Positions 54,736 through 63,866 are shown, numbered from the stretch's first letter. The stretch: DNA of 64,000 nt from Actinomycetota bacterium (GCA_018268465.1 JAFDWN010000006.1:26505-90504), one strand, 5' to 3'. The notes: a model not told the origin generated them from the sequence alone. Program-made: numbers and translations.

Positions 54736-56039
54736 GGCAGCACCGCGCTGACGACGGTCGGGCCGGTGGCGGGGCTGGACACGCCGAACGATCCGCGGGC
54801 GGCGCGCACCCGCTCGTCGAGGCCCCGCAGACCCGTGGCGTTGTCGTCGGCGGTGACCGCGGCGCCGCCCCTGCCGTCGTCGAACACCGACACGTGCAGC
54901 AGGTTGGCCGATTCGTCGAACCGCACGGTAACCACCGCCTGCGTTGCGTGCGCGTGTTTGGCCACGTTGGTCAGCGCCTCGGCGACGACGAAGTAGGCCA
55001 CCGATTCCACCTCGTCGGGCAGTCGACGCGGCAGGTTGACGTCCAGTGTGGTCGGAACGCCCGACAGTTCGGCGCGCTGGACGACCGAGGACAGCGCGGC
55101 ATCGAGCCCGCGGTCGGACAGGATGGTCGGCGCGATCCCGCGCACCACGTTGCGCAATTCCACCAGGGCGTTCTTGGCGTCGTCGTGTGCTTCGGCGATC
55201 AGCTGCCTGGCCGCCGGCAGGTCGGTGTCGAGTTTGGTCTGGGCGAGCCCGATGGTCATGGCCAGCGACACCAGCCGCGGCTGCACACTGTCGTGCAGAT
55301 CCCGTTCGATGCGGTGGCGTTCGGTCTGGGCCGACGACACCGCGCCCTGCCGGGCGTCGCTGAGCGCGCTGACCTGATGCTGCAGTGCGGCGGTGGGGGA
55401 CGGCGACAGCAGCCAGCGGTCGATCGCTGCGTCCAGGGCCGGGGCGAACGCCAGGATCGCCGCGGCGGCCGCGACCGCCAGCGCCGCCAGCAGCCACGCC
55501 AGCGGGGGTGAGAGGAAGGCGAGCCCGGCGTCGAGGTCGCTCTGGCGGATGGCGATGGCGGCCGCGGGCCCGAGGAATGCGAATGCCAGCAGCGCGAAGG
55601 CGATGCCTGTGGCGATTATGTCGTAGGCCATCCGCAGGTAGTGCTGGGCGGCGGCCTTCCAGAAGCGGGCGCTGCTGACGTCGAGCCACAGTTGGTGCGC
55701 CCAGCGCTGGAAACCGGTGTAGCCCGACATCTTCCGCGGCGGCACCGCGATGCCCAGGCCGAAGACCGCTTCGCTGCGGACCCGTTCCACCCATTCCACG
55801 CCGCGGATGAGGTAGATGAACACGACGGCGGCGAGGGCGAACCCGATGACGGACGGGATCGAGGAGATTCCGATGATCAGGATGGACAACGGAATCCAGA
55901 ACCACACCGACGCGACGACGGCACCGGTGATCATCGACGCGGTGGGGACGACGCCGAGGTGGCGGCCGAACGTTCGCGGTTGCCCGGCGGTGACGAACGC
56001 CGATGCGGAACCGGGGCTGATTGCGGTACTTGCGACCAT
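54726..56039 (-). CDS. NarL-type sensor histidine kinase
   Basis: A 437-aa membrane kinase: four predicted helices in two pairs (about 35-82 and 140-215) with a soluble loop between containing ARFWKAAAQHYLRMAYD, a HisKA_3 dimer domain with ERHRIERDLHDSVQPRL (phospho-His in LHD) and an HATPase domain with EALTNVAKHA and VFDDGRGG. The sensor layout without a large outer domain recalls LiaS/VraS-type envelope stress sensors. First gene of a three-gene operon with the regulator and a DUF4097 protein. ATG 56039. Confidence 0.9.
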   Translation of the reverse strand: MVASTAISPGSASAFVTAGQPRTFGRHLGVVPTASMITGAVVASVWFWIPLSILIIGISSIPSVIGFALAAVVFIYLIRGVEWVERVRSEAVFGLGIAVPPRKMSGYTGFQRWAHQLWLDVSSARFWKAAAQHYLRMAYDIIATGIAFALLAFAFLGPAAAIAIRQSDLDAGLAFLSPPLAWLLAALAVAAAAAILAFAPALDAAIDRWLLSPSPTAALQHQVSALSDARQGAVSSAQTERHRIERDLHDSVQPRLVSLAMTIGLAQTKLDTDLPAARQLIAEAHDDAKNALVELRNVVRGIAPTILSDRGLDAALSSVVQRAELSGVPTTLDVNLPRRLPDEVESVAYFVVAEALTNVAKHAHATQAVVTVRFDESANLLHVSVFDDGRGGAAVTADDNATGLRGLDERVRAARGSFGVSSPATGPTVVSAVLPCA

Positions 56040-56078
56040 GCCTCCAACCTATGGATCGGCGGCGCCGCCGGACACTGC

Positions 56079-56107
56079 GTTTTCCCCAGAGTCCACCGGG
56101 GGAAAAC
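56079..56107. promoter_or_regulatory. Inverted repeat between kinase and beta-lactamase-fold genes
   Basis: GTTTTCCCC (56079-56087) and GGGGAAAAC (56099-56107) are perfect 9-bp arms, 11 bases apart and 20 bp centre to centre, so two half-sites face the same side of the helix. It lies 39 bp before the kinase start. It is a good candidate operator for the NarL-type regulator. Confidence 0.55.
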
Positions 56108-56147
56108 CTCCCCCCGCGCCACCCCCTCCTCTGCGCGCTCCTCTGCG

Positions 56148-56206
56148 CGAGCGTGCGTGTCTGCGGCCGACATGCCGCGAGTTCTCCAGAGTTTGCGCAC
56201 GCTCAC
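56148..56206 (-). repeat. REP-like intergenic element, copy B (inverted)
   Basis: A 59-bp imperfect palindrome (arms CGAGCGTGCG and GCGCACGCTC). Its reverse complement matches 46808-46866 at 45 of 59 positions in a gap-free hand alignment, including GAGCGTGCGCAAACT at one end. It lies between the divergent kinase and beta-lactamase-fold genes. Confidence 0.65.
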
Positions 56207-56261
56207 CGCGGCCGACCTAGGCTTCGACCCAAGCGGACCGACCGAGGAGATGAGGCAACGG

Positions 56262-57383
56262 ATGCGTGCCATCTGGCGGATCATCGCGGCCGTGATCGCG
56301 CTGGCGGTGTGCGCGGCCGCGCCGGTGCTGGCCCAACCGCCCGACCTGATGGCCCGGCTGGACCGGGTGATCGAAGACAAGATCTCCGAGATGGGGGTGC
56401 CCGGGGCGATCGTCGGGCTGTCGATCCCCGGGCGCGTCGACTACGTGCGCGCCGTGGGTGTCGCCGACACCGCAACCGGCGCACCGATGACCGTCGACGA
56501 CCACACCCGCATCGGCAGCGTGACCAAGACCTTCACCGGCACGGCGGTGCTGCAACTGGTCGATCAGGGGCTGATCGCGCTCACCGATCCGATCTCGCGC
56601 TATGTCGACAATGTGCCCAACGGCGACCAGATCACCCTGGACCTGCTGGGGCGGATGCGCAGCGGACTGTTCAACTACACCGATGACCCGGCATTCACCG
56701 CACGGTTGTTCGCCGAATCCCCGGCGGGGCCGGATGCCGTCCCGGTCACTCCCGCCGACACGCTCGCCATCGCATTCGCGCACCCGCCGAACTTTCCACC
56801 CGGGGAGCGTTTCGAGTACTCCAACACCAACACGGTGTTGCTGGGGTTGGTGGTCGAGAAGGTCAGCGGCCTGTCGCTGGGCGACTACTTCAGCCAGCGC
56901 ATCTTCGGCCCACTGGGTCTGGCCCAGACCAGCTACCCGCCCGACGGGCGGCTGCCCGAACCGTTCGCCCACGGCTACACCGCCCTGCCCGACGGCACCG
57001 TGGTCGACACGACACTGTGGAATCCGTCCTGGGCGGGCGCCGCGGGCAAGATCGTCTCCACCTATTCCGACATGAAGGTGTGGGCCGCCGCCCTGGGCCG
57101 CGGCACACTGCTCAAGGCCGACACACAAGCCCAGCGGGTGCAGGCGATGGGTTCGGTGCCCGGCGTCGGCTACGGGTTCGCGATCTTCGACGTGCACGGC
57201 TGGATCGGGCACAACGGTGACATCCCCGGCTACGCGACGGTGTCGGTGTACCTGCCCGAGGAGGACGCCACCCTTGTGGTGTTCGTCAACTCCGATGTGC
57301 CCCAGGACCACTCGGCCGGTCAGCTCGCGACAGCGATCACCGAGGTCGCGACACCCAAGCACGTGTACCGGCTGGCCGACTGA
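56262..57383 (+). CDS. Secreted serine beta-lactamase-fold hydrolase (class C / DD-peptidase-like)
   Basis: A 373-aa exported enzyme of the beta-lactamase/transpeptidase fold. Signal peptide WRIIAAVIALAVCAAAPVLA with cleavage after LA, then the nucleophile motif IGSVTKTFTG (SxxK), the second motif FEYSNTN (YxN) and the third IGHNGDIPGY (HxG). Such proteins are esterases, D-aminopeptidases or DD-carboxypeptidases more often than true beta-lactamases. ATG 56262 is chosen because GAGG lies upstream at proper distance; ATG 56250 is in frame but its ribosome site would be too close. It is divergent from the envelope-stress-like kinase operon. Confidence 0.86.
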   Translation: MRAIWRIIAAVIALAVCAAAPVLAQPPDLMARLDRVIEDKISEMGVPGAIVGLSIPGRVDYVRAVGVADTATGAPMTVDDHTRIGSVTKTFTGTAVLQLVDQGLIALTDPISRYVDNVPNGDQITLDLLGRMRSGLFNYTDDPAFTARLFAESPAGPDAVPVTPADTLAIAFAHPPNFPPGERFEYSNTNTVLLGLVVEKVSGLSLGDYFSQRIFGPLGLAQTSYPPDGRLPEPFAHGYTALPDGTVVDTTLWNPSWAGAAGKIVSTYSDMKVWAAALGRGTLLKADTQAQRVQAMGSVPGVGYGFAIFDVHGWIGHNGDIPGYATVSVYLPEEDATLVVFVNSDVPQDHSAGQLATAITEVATPKHVYRLAD

Positions 57384-57404
57384 CGGCGTGCCAGAATCGC
57401 CGTC

Positions 57405-58298
57405 GTGCACATCGGGATGACGATGCCGGTGATGGAGCCGGATCTCGACGCCGCGACGCTGCGGTCGTGGGCCCGCATCATCGACGGTGGACCGTTCTCG
57501 TCGCTGTGTTGGGGGGAGCGCATCGCGTTCGACAACCCCGACAGCCTCACGGCGCTCGGCGCACTCGCGGCGTGGACGGAGCGGGTGCGCCTGGTCACCA
57601 CCGTGATCGTGGCGCAACTGCACGACCCCGTGATGCTGGCGAAGGCCTTGGCCACCGGCGACGTGCTCTGCGGCGGCCGGTTGACCGTCGGACTCGGCGT
57701 GGGCGGCCGCGACGAGGATTACCGGGCGGCCGGCGCCGACACCGCGACGAAGACGATGGCGGAGATGGCGCGGCGGGTGTCGGTGATGAGGCGGGTCTGG
57801 TCGGGGGAGAAGGTCACCGAGGCGGTGCTGCCCGTCGGGCCGCCACCACTGCAGCCCGGCGGACCACCACTGGTCGTGGGCACGCTGGGTCCCAAGACGA
57901 TTCGCAGCGCCGCGCGATGGGCCGACGGCCTCGCCGGGATGACGATGGATCTCGACGTGGCCAGGCAGGCCGAGCTGTTCGACGTCGCGCGGACGGCGTG
58001 GGCGGACGCCGGCAGGCCCGCCCCGCATCTGGCGACGTCGTTCTGGTTCGCACTCGGCGACGTCGACGACGCCCGCGCGCAGGTCCACCGTCACCTGCTG
58101 CGTTACATGAACTGGATCCCCTCGGCGTATGTCGACGCGATCGCGCCCGGCACCGGATTCGCCGGCGGCGAGGACGACCTGCGCAGGGTGTTGCGCAGCT
58201 TCGCCGAGATCGGCGCCGACGAGGTGCATCTGATACCGACCAGCTCCGACGCCGACCAGCTGCGTCGCGCCGCCGACGTCGCGTCGGCGCTGAGCTGA
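57405..58298 (+). CDS. LLM-class F420-dependent oxidoreductase
   Basis: A 297-aa luciferase-like protein, the size of F420-dependent enzymes: VERVRLVTTVIVAQLHDPV-type strand (ERVRLVTTVIVAQLHDP), LTVGLGVGGRDEDY, and LVVGTLGPKTIRSAARWADG. Members use F420 or FMN to oxidise or reduce small organic compounds; the substrate is unknown. GTG 57405 starts the first strand directly (HIGMTMPV). It follows the beta-lactamase-fold gene by 21 bp and converges with the DUF4032 gene 7 bp away. Confidence 0.84.
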   Translation: MHIGMTMPVMEPDLDAATLRSWARIIDGGPFSSLCWGERIAFDNPDSLTALGALAAWTERVRLVTTVIVAQLHDPVMLAKALATGDVLCGGRLTVGLGVGGRDEDYRAAGADTATKTMAEMARRVSVMRRVWSGEKVTEAVLPVGPPPLQPGGPPLVVGTLGPKTIRSAARWADGLAGMTMDLDVARQAELFDVARTAWADAGRPAPHLATSFWFALGDVDDARAQVHRHLLRYMNWIPSAYVDAIAPGTGFAGGEDDLRRVLRSFAEIGADEVHLIPTSSDADQLRRAADVASALS

Positions 58299-58305
58299 GG
58301 CGCAG

Positions 58306-59574
58306 TCAGGGTTCGTCGTCGTGGAGCACCGAGAACGGCTCGGTCGGCGTCTCGACGATCACCAGCTTGGCCGCCGAGTCGGTGGGGACGACGTTGCGGC
58401 GAAGGGCGACAAGGGCTTTCTCGGTACCGACGTCGCAGCCGGCCTGCTCGCTGAGCAGCCAGCGGACCTCGAGCAGATCGCAGAAGGCCTGGATCTCATT
58501 GCCCGTGTGCCCGACGGCGGCGTGTGCCCGCAGCATGGTCGGGGTGGCGACTTCGATGTACCACAGCCGTGCGGCCGTCGGCTCATCGACGTCTTCGCCT
58601 GCCTCCCTGCATAATTGGGCCTGGTAGGCGTGCAGGTCGCCGAGTAGGATCCTGGCCTGGCCTTCGCCGACGTCGAGTCCGGTGAGCCCACGAAGGTGTT
58701 GGGCGTGGTAGCGCCGGTCACCAACGGCCACCCGCAGCCGCAGTTCATCGCGGGCATTGTCGACCGGTTGCAACGACACCTCGTCGACGGCGAAGCCGAG
58801 GTCGTTGAGCTTGCGGATGGTGCCTTCCACACGGTAGCGGTCGGCGAAGTCGAAAACCGGTTCGCTGTGCAGGATCTCCCACAGGGTCTCGTAGCGCCGC
58901 CGGATGTCGAGCGCTTCGGCGATCAGGGTCTGGTGCAGATCCCGTGAGCGGCCCAGGCGTTCGGCGAGGTCGATCATCCCCGCCGCCACGTTCTCCACCA
59001 CGATCTGGATGTCCATCTGACGCTGGCCGTTGCTCAGCTCGGGGTGGACCTCGCTGGTCTCGGCGTCGACAAGCCACGCCTGCAACACCTGGCCGTCGCG
59101 GGAGAACAAGGTGTTGGCCAGTGAACAGTCGCCCCAGAACACGCCGTGGCGGTGCAGTTCGACCAGGAGCGAGGCCATCGCGTCGAACAGCCGGGCGCGG
59201 TGCGTGGGCTGGTCGGGCGGCAGCCGCATGAACAGCCGCCGGTACTGCCAGGATCCCTCGAGGTAACGGGTGACCAGCAGCGCGGTGTCGAATTCCGGCT
59301 GGAGGACCAGCCCCGCGGGCCGCACGGCGGGCAGTGCCATCTCCTCAAGCCGGCGCAGAACGGCGTACTCCCTGGCCGCGATCCGCGGCGGGAGATCCTT
59401 GACCGCCCATAGCCGTCCGTCGCATTCGACGAACTTCACCAGGTGCCGGCTGGGGCCGACAGCGATGTCCCGCAATGGCACGTCGGGAACCAACCACTGC
59501 GACAGCGGCCGATCCCAGGGCAGTGCCAGAAGCCCCGGGGTCGGTGCCCGCAGCCTCAGCTCCGGGGCCGGCAT
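58306..59574 (-). CDS. DUF4032 kinase-like protein at the end of the sug operon
   Basis: A 422-aa soluble protein. The N-terminal half (about residues 40-190) resembles a small kinase: LWAVKDLP with a Lys in strand 3, LLVTRYLEGSW as hinge, HRHGVFWGDCSLANTLF as catalytic loop (Asp and Asn), and WLVDAETSE as metal loop. The C-terminal half is the DUF4032 domain. It starts 3 bp after the sugC stop, so it is cotranscribed with the trehalose importer. A lipopolysaccharide-kinase-like or sugar-kinase role is suggested only by fold. Whether it acts on imported trehalose products is open. Confidence 0.8.
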   Translation of the reverse strand: MPAPELRLRAPTPGLLALPWDRPLSQWLVPDVPLRDIAVGPSRHLVKFVECDGRLWAVKDLPPRIAAREYAVLRRLEEMALPAVRPAGLVLQPEFDTALLVTRYLEGSWQYRRLFMRLPPDQPTHRARLFDAMASLLVELHRHGVFWGDCSLANTLFSRDGQVLQAWLVDAETSEVHPELSNGQRQMDIQIVVENVAAGMIDLAERLGRSRDLHQTLIAEALDIRRRYETLWEILHSEPVFDFADRYRVEGTIRKLNDLGFAVDEVSLQPVDNARDELRLRVAVGDRRYHAQHLRGLTGLDVGEGQARILLGDLHAYQAQLCREAGEDVDEPTAARLWYIEVATPTMLRAHAAVGHTGNEIQAFCDLLEVRWLLSEQAGCDVGTEKALVALRRNVVPTDSAAKLVIVETPTEPFSVLHDDEP

Positions 59575-59577
59575 CGA

Positions 59578-60783
59578 TCAGCCGGTGGCGCCGACGCTGG
59601 CTTCGTGCCGGTTGGAACCCGTTGTGCGGGTGAGATTGTCGCCGGAGGTCGGATCGAACAGCTGGATGCGTCCGGTGTCGAGCCAGACGCTGGCTTTGTC
59701 GCCGGGCCGGACCCGGCTCAGTGGGTCCAGTTCGACGCAGATCTGGGTGCGCATCTGCTCGCTGTCCAGTTCGGTGGCCAGTTGTGCGAGCTGAGCGGTG
59801 ATGTCCGCGGGCGCCTCGTAGGGCACGAATGCGTACTGCTCGTTGCCCAGCCATTCGGTCACGTCGACGGTGACGTCGAATACCGCACCGCGCGCGGCCT
59901 TCTCGGCGTCGACGAGCTCCGCGTCCTCGAAGCTGCCCGGCCGGATCCCGGCGATGTAGACCTTGCCGTCGTCGACGATGTTCCGCCATTCCTGGCGCAG
60001 CGGGATGGATACGAACGGCAGTTCCAGCTGTCCGTCGCGGACGGCGGCGGGGACGAAATTCATGGGTGGGGAGCCGATGAACCCCGCCACGAACAGGTTC
60101 ACCGGATGGTCGTAGAGTTCGCGCGGACTGGCGACCTGTTGCAGGACACCTTTTTTCAGCACCGCGACCCGGTCGCCCAGCGTCATGGCCTCGGTCTGGT
60201 CGTGGGTGACGTAGACCGTGGTGACGCCCAGACGTCGCTGCAGGCGCAGGATTTCGGTGCGCATCTGGCCGCGCAGTTTGGCGTCCAGGTTCGACAGCGG
60301 TTCGTCGAACAGGAACGCGTCGGCGTGCCGCACGATGGCGCGGCCCATGGCCACCCGTTGGCGCTGCCCGCCGGAGAGGTTGGCGGGTTTGCGCTCCAGA
60401 TGCTCCTTGAGTTCCAGGGTGTCGGCCGCCTCGGACACCAGCTTGCGGATCTCGTCCTCGGAGTACTTGCCGGCCAGTCGCAGCGGGAACGCGATGTTCT
60501 CGAACACGGTCAGGTGCGGGTAGAGCGCATAGTTCTGGAACACCATCGCCAGATTGCGGTCCCGCGGCGCCTTGTCGTTGACCCGCTTGCCGCCGATGAT
60601 CATGTCACCGGACGAGATGTCCTCCAGACCGACGATCATGCGCAGCAGCGTCGACTTGCCACATCCGGACGGGCCGACCAGGATCATGAACTCGCCGTCG
60701 GCTATATCCAGGCTGACGTCGTTGACGGCCGGGTAGCCGTCGCCGTACTTCTTGACGATGTTACGCATCGTGATTTCGGCCAT
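59578..60783 (-). CDS. sugC: Trehalose importer ATPase SugC
   Basis: A 401-aa MalK-type ATPase: Walker A GPSGCGKST, signature LSGGQRQRV, Walker B AFLFDEPLSNLD, H-loop YVTHDQTEA, then a C-terminal OB-fold regulatory domain (about residues 240-390) that may bind regulators. Powers SugAB to recycle trehalose released from trehalose monomycolate during mycomembrane synthesis, as established for LpqY-SugABC in mycobacteria. ATG 60783 lies 4 bp after the sugB stop. Confidence 0.94.
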   Translation of the reverse strand: MAEITMRNIVKKYGDGYPAVNDVSLDIADGEFMILVGPSGCGKSTLLRMIVGLEDISSGDMIIGGKRVNDKAPRDRNLAMVFQNYALYPHLTVFENIAFPLRLAGKYSEDEIRKLVSEAADTLELKEHLERKPANLSGGQRQRVAMGRAIVRHADAFLFDEPLSNLDAKLRGQMRTEILRLQRRLGVTTVYVTHDQTEAMTLGDRVAVLKKGVLQQVASPRELYDHPVNLFVAGFIGSPPMNFVPAAVRDGQLELPFVSIPLRQEWRNIVDDGKVYIAGIRPGSFEDAELVDAEKAARGAVFDVTVDVTEWLGNEQYAFVPYEAPADITAQLAQLATELDSEQMRTQICVELDPLSRVRPGDKASVWLDTGRIQLFDPTSGDNLTRTTGSNRHEASVGATG

Positions 60784-60787
60784 CGGG

Positions 60788-61621
60788 TTATCCCTTCACT
60801 GCTCCGGAGGTCAGCCCCGCGACGATTCGCCGCTGGAAGATGAGGACCAATATGACGACGGGGATCGTCACGACGACGGACGCCGCCATGACGTAGGGCA
60901 CCGCCGACTGGAACATCGACGCGCCCTGGAAGAACGCCAGCGCCGCGGGGACCGTGCGGGCGTTGTTGGTAGACGTGAGTGAGATCGAGAACAGGAAGTC
61001 GTTCCAGCAGAAGAAGAACGTCAGGATCGCCGTGGTGAACACGCCCGGTGCGGCCAGCGGGACGATCACCTTGCGGAACGCCTGCCAGGGGGTGGCGCCG
61101 TCGACCTGAGCGGCGTGCTCCATCTCCCAGGGAATCTGCCGGAAGAACGCCGACATGGTCCAGATCGACAGCGGCAGAGCGAAGGTCATGTACGGGATGA
61201 TCAGGCCGATCCACGTGTCGTAGATGCCCAGGCTGCGCCACATGTTGAACAACGGGCCGACCAGCGCGGCCTGGGGGAACATTGCGATGGCCAGCGCCAG
61301 GGAGAGCAGCAGCTTCTTGCCACGGAACTCCAGCCGTGCGATGGCATACGCCGCGAACATCGCGATGACCACCGATAGCAGGGTGGCGATCAGCGCGATC
61401 CCGATCGAGTTGATCAGCGCCCTGGTGAACAGCGGTTGGCTGAACACCTCGGTGAAGTTGTCGAATGTCGCTGTGGTGGGCAGGAATTGCGGCGTGCCCG
61501 AGACGATGTCCGACGGCGGTTTGAACGCCAGGCTGATCATCCACAGCAGTGGGAAGAAGCTGTAGATGACGATGACGATGCCGGCGACGGTCCACCAGCG
61601 TCCGGTCTTTGTGGTGTTCAT
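60788..61621 (-). CDS. sugB: Trehalose importer permease SugB
   Basis: A 277-aa MalG-type permease with six helices; FFPLLWMISLAFKPP near the N terminus and the coupling EAA loop EMEHAAQVDGATPWQAFRKV (EHAAQVDGATPWQAF in brief). NDFLFSISLT and VTIPVVILVLIFQRRIVAGL close the protein as usual. ATG 61621 overlaps the sugA stop (ATGA). Forms the trehalose channel with SugA. Confidence 0.94.
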   Translation of the reverse strand: MNTTKTGRWWTVAGIVIVIYSFFPLLWMISLAFKPPSDIVSGTPQFLPTTATFDNFTEVFSQPLFTRALINSIGIALIATLLSVVIAMFAAYAIARLEFRGKKLLLSLALAIAMFPQAALVGPLFNMWRSLGIYDTWIGLIIPYMTFALPLSIWTMSAFFRQIPWEMEHAAQVDGATPWQAFRKVIVPLAAPGVFTTAILTFFFCWNDFLFSISLTSTNNARTVPAALAFFQGASMFQSAVPYVMAASVVVTIPVVILVLIFQRRIVAGLTSGAVKG

Positions 61622-62544
61622 TCGTCGCCCCTGACCTGTGAGAGATCGGTTTTGAAGCCCTTGACGAAGATCCACGCGATGGCCACCACCGTGAGGAACA
61701 GCATCACCGAAACCGCGGATCCCATGCCGAGGTTGACCAGTGTGACGTTCTGGCGGTAGGCCAGGAACGAGATCGTCTCGGTGTTGTTGGCGCCGCCGGT
61801 CATCACGAACGGGTTGTCGAAGATCCGCCAGGCATCCAGGGTGCGGAACAGCAGCGCCACCATGATGGCGGCCTTCATATTCGGCAGGGTGATCTTCCAC
61901 AGCCGCTGCCAGGCCGTCGCGCCGTCGACCTTGGCGGCTTCCTGCATATCCTCGGGCACCTGCACCAGCCCGGCGAGCAGCAGCAGCGAGATGAACGGCG
62001 TGGTCTTCCAGATCTCGGACAGGCAGATCACGAAGATCGCCGACCAGCGGTCGCCGAACCAGTTGAAATCGCCGAGCATCAGCCAGTTGTTGACGAAGCC
62101 GGAGTCGATCGCGAAGGCGTAGCGCCAGACGAACGCCGACACCACCGTGACGATGCCGTAGGGGATGAGGATCGCGGTGCGCAACGGGCCGCGGCCGCGC
62201 ACGATGCGCAGCATCACGAACGCGAACATGAACCCGAGCACCAGCTCGATCGCCACCGTGACGACGGTGATCATCAGCGTGGTCATGAAGTCGTTCCACC
62301 ACACCGGGTCGGTCAGGATGACCCAGTAGTTGCGTAGGCCGACGAAGCTGCGGCCCTCCGGGTCGGTGAGCCGGTAGTTGTACAACGACAGGACCAGTGC
62401 GTAGCCCAGCGGATAGGCGGTGACCAGGATCATCACGAAGTACGACGGCAAGGTCAGGTAGAAGCCCAGCCGGCGTTCACCTTTCGCCCGCTCGCTGGCC
62501 GGTGCGGCGGGCGGGGCCTTGCGGGATTTCTCCACGGTCGTCAC
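61618..62544 (-). CDS. sugA: Trehalose importer permease SugA
   Basis: A 308-aa MalF-type permease with six helices. A charged cytoplasmic N terminus precedes LGFYLTLPSYFVMILVTAYP, then the coupling loop DMQEAAKVDGATAWQRLWKI and RIFDNPFVMTGGANNTET. GTG 62544 overlaps the lpqY stop (GTGA), so translation is coupled with the binding protein. Confidence 0.94.
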   Translation of the reverse strand: MTTVEKSRKAPPAAPASERAKGERRLGFYLTLPSYFVMILVTAYPLGYALVLSLYNYRLTDPEGRSFVGLRNYWVILTDPVWWNDFMTTLMITVVTVAIELVLGFMFAFVMLRIVRGRGPLRTAILIPYGIVTVVSAFVWRYAFAIDSGFVNNWLMLGDFNWFGDRWSAIFVICLSEIWKTTPFISLLLLAGLVQVPEDMQEAAKVDGATAWQRLWKITLPNMKAAIMVALLFRTLDAWRIFDNPFVMTGGANNTETISFLAYRQNVTLVNLGMGSAVSVMLFLTVVAIAWIFVKGFKTDLSQVRGDE

Positions 62545-63866
62545 AGCAGCCGCCTCCCGCCGAGCACGTCGGCCATGAATGTGTCCGTCTCCTTCGGGGT
62601 TTCGGCATTCACCGCCGCCGGCGGGTGCCAGGTCTGGATCACCGAACCGGCGACGTCGACGTAGAAGGGCGTCAGCGGGCGCGGTCCGGCTTCACCGATC
62701 GACTCGCGGATGAGATCGGCGTTGGGGTACTTCTCGCGCACTTGCGCGTCGTCGTAGGACGCCGCGTACGGCGAGGGTTCGCCTTCGTCGAGCATGTACT
62801 GCGTGGCCTTCGGCTGCGCGTTGACGCATTCGACCAGGGCGACCGCCTCCGCGCTGTGCTTGGAGTAGGCGCCGATGGCGAGGTTGGTGCCGCCCAGCGG
62901 CGGCGCACTGGGCCGGTCGGGGAACACCCGCGGATACCGGGCCCAGCCGATGTCGTCGACGACGGCCTGGTCCAGCGTGCCCTCCTCGACGGCGCTGCGG
63001 GCAGCGGCCAGCACGTAGGGCCAGTTCAGCATGAACATGCCGCGCTCGCCCTGGAAGGTGGCGCGGGCCTGTTCCTCCTGGGCGGTGGACAGATCGGCCG
63101 GGGCCGCCGCGGAACGGGCGAGGTTGCCGATGATCTCGGCGGCCTTGTCGCCCGCCTCGCCTGCCATGCTCGGTGTGGCGTTGCGGCCGGATTCGGCGTC
63201 GGACAGGATCTCCCCGCCCCCGGAGAGCACCAGCGCGTTGACCCACACCATGTAACCCTCGTAGCGGGCGCCCTGTTCGGCGATGGTCTTACCTTGTCCC
63301 ACCGCGGCTTTGATCATGTCGTCCCAGGTGAACGACGTGCTGGTGGGATCCACACCCGCCGCCGCCGCGAGGGACTTGCGGTACCACAGCAGCTGGGTGT
63401 TGGACTTGAACGGTGCGCCGTACAGGGTGTCCTTCCACATGCCGGTTTCCACCGGTGCGGGCAGCATGCCGGCGGTGAGTCGGGACTGCTCCTCGGGGGT
63501 GAACGGGCGCAGGAAGCCGGCATTGGCGAATTCGGCCGTGTAGACGACGTCGAGGCTGACGATGTCGATGGAGGTGTCGCCGGCAGCCAGCCGCCGCACC
63601 AATTGCTCACGCTGTTGGGTGGCGTTACTGGGCAGGACCTCCATCCGCACCTTGTACGCTCCGCCTGACGCCTCGGCGCACTCCTGGCCACGGGCGGCGG
63701 CGCCGCCGTTGTCCGGATTGACGTACCAGGTGAGTTCCGGGGTGCCGCCCGCGGCGCTTCCACAGGCGCTCAGCACGGCGGCGGCGACGACGGTGACGCT
63801 TGCCAGCGCAAGGGGTTTGCGTATCGCCACGCGTCGTCGATGTGTTCGTCGATGAAATCGTTTCAT
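62541..63866 (-). CDS. lpqY: Trehalose-binding lipoprotein LpqY
   Basis: A 441-aa substrate-binding lipoprotein: basic N terminus (MKRFHRRTHRRRVAIRK), export segment and lipobox LSAC. The mature protein has the family-1 sugar-binding fold, with ELTWYVNPDNGG, SLDVVYTAEFANAGFL, WYRKSLAAAAGVDP, MLNWPYVLAAAR and GGTNLAIGAYSKH. GGAGG precedes ATG 63866; the longer ORF to 63944 lacks a ribosome site and would spoil the signal peptide. It is the first gene of lpqY-sugA-sugB-sugC-DUF4032. Two LacI-type palindromes are at and upstream of its start. Confidence 0.94.
   Translation of the reverse strand: MKRFHRRTHRRRVAIRKPLALASVTVVAAAVLSACGSAAGGTPELTWYVNPDNGGAAARGQECAEASGGAYKVRMEVLPSNATQQREQLVRRLAAGDTSIDIVSLDVVYTAEFANAGFLRPFTPEEQSRLTAGMLPAPVETGMWKDTLYGAPFKSNTQLLWYRKSLAAAAGVDPTSTSFTWDDMIKAAVGQGKTIAEQGARYEGYMVWVNALVLSGGGEILSDAESGRNATPSMAGEAGDKAAEIIGNLARSAAAPADLSTAQEEQARATFQGERGMFMLNWPYVLAAARSAVEEGTLDQAVVDDIGWARYPRVFPDRPSAPPLGGTNLAIGAYSKHSAEAVALVECVNAQPKATQYMLDEGEPSPYAASYDDAQVREKYPNADLIRESIGEAGPRPLTPFYVDVAGSVIQTWHPPAAVNAETPKETDTFMADVLGGRRLL
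63852..63866. promoter_or_regulatory. LacI-type palindrome over the lpqY start
   Basis: ATGAAA-TCG-TTTCAT, 6-bp arms with a 3-bp centre. On the minus strand it is the first five codons of lpqY (ATG AAA CGA TTT CAT). It shares both arms with the longer site at 63970-63985. Chance is possible, since coding sequence fixes part of it. Confidence 0.4.
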
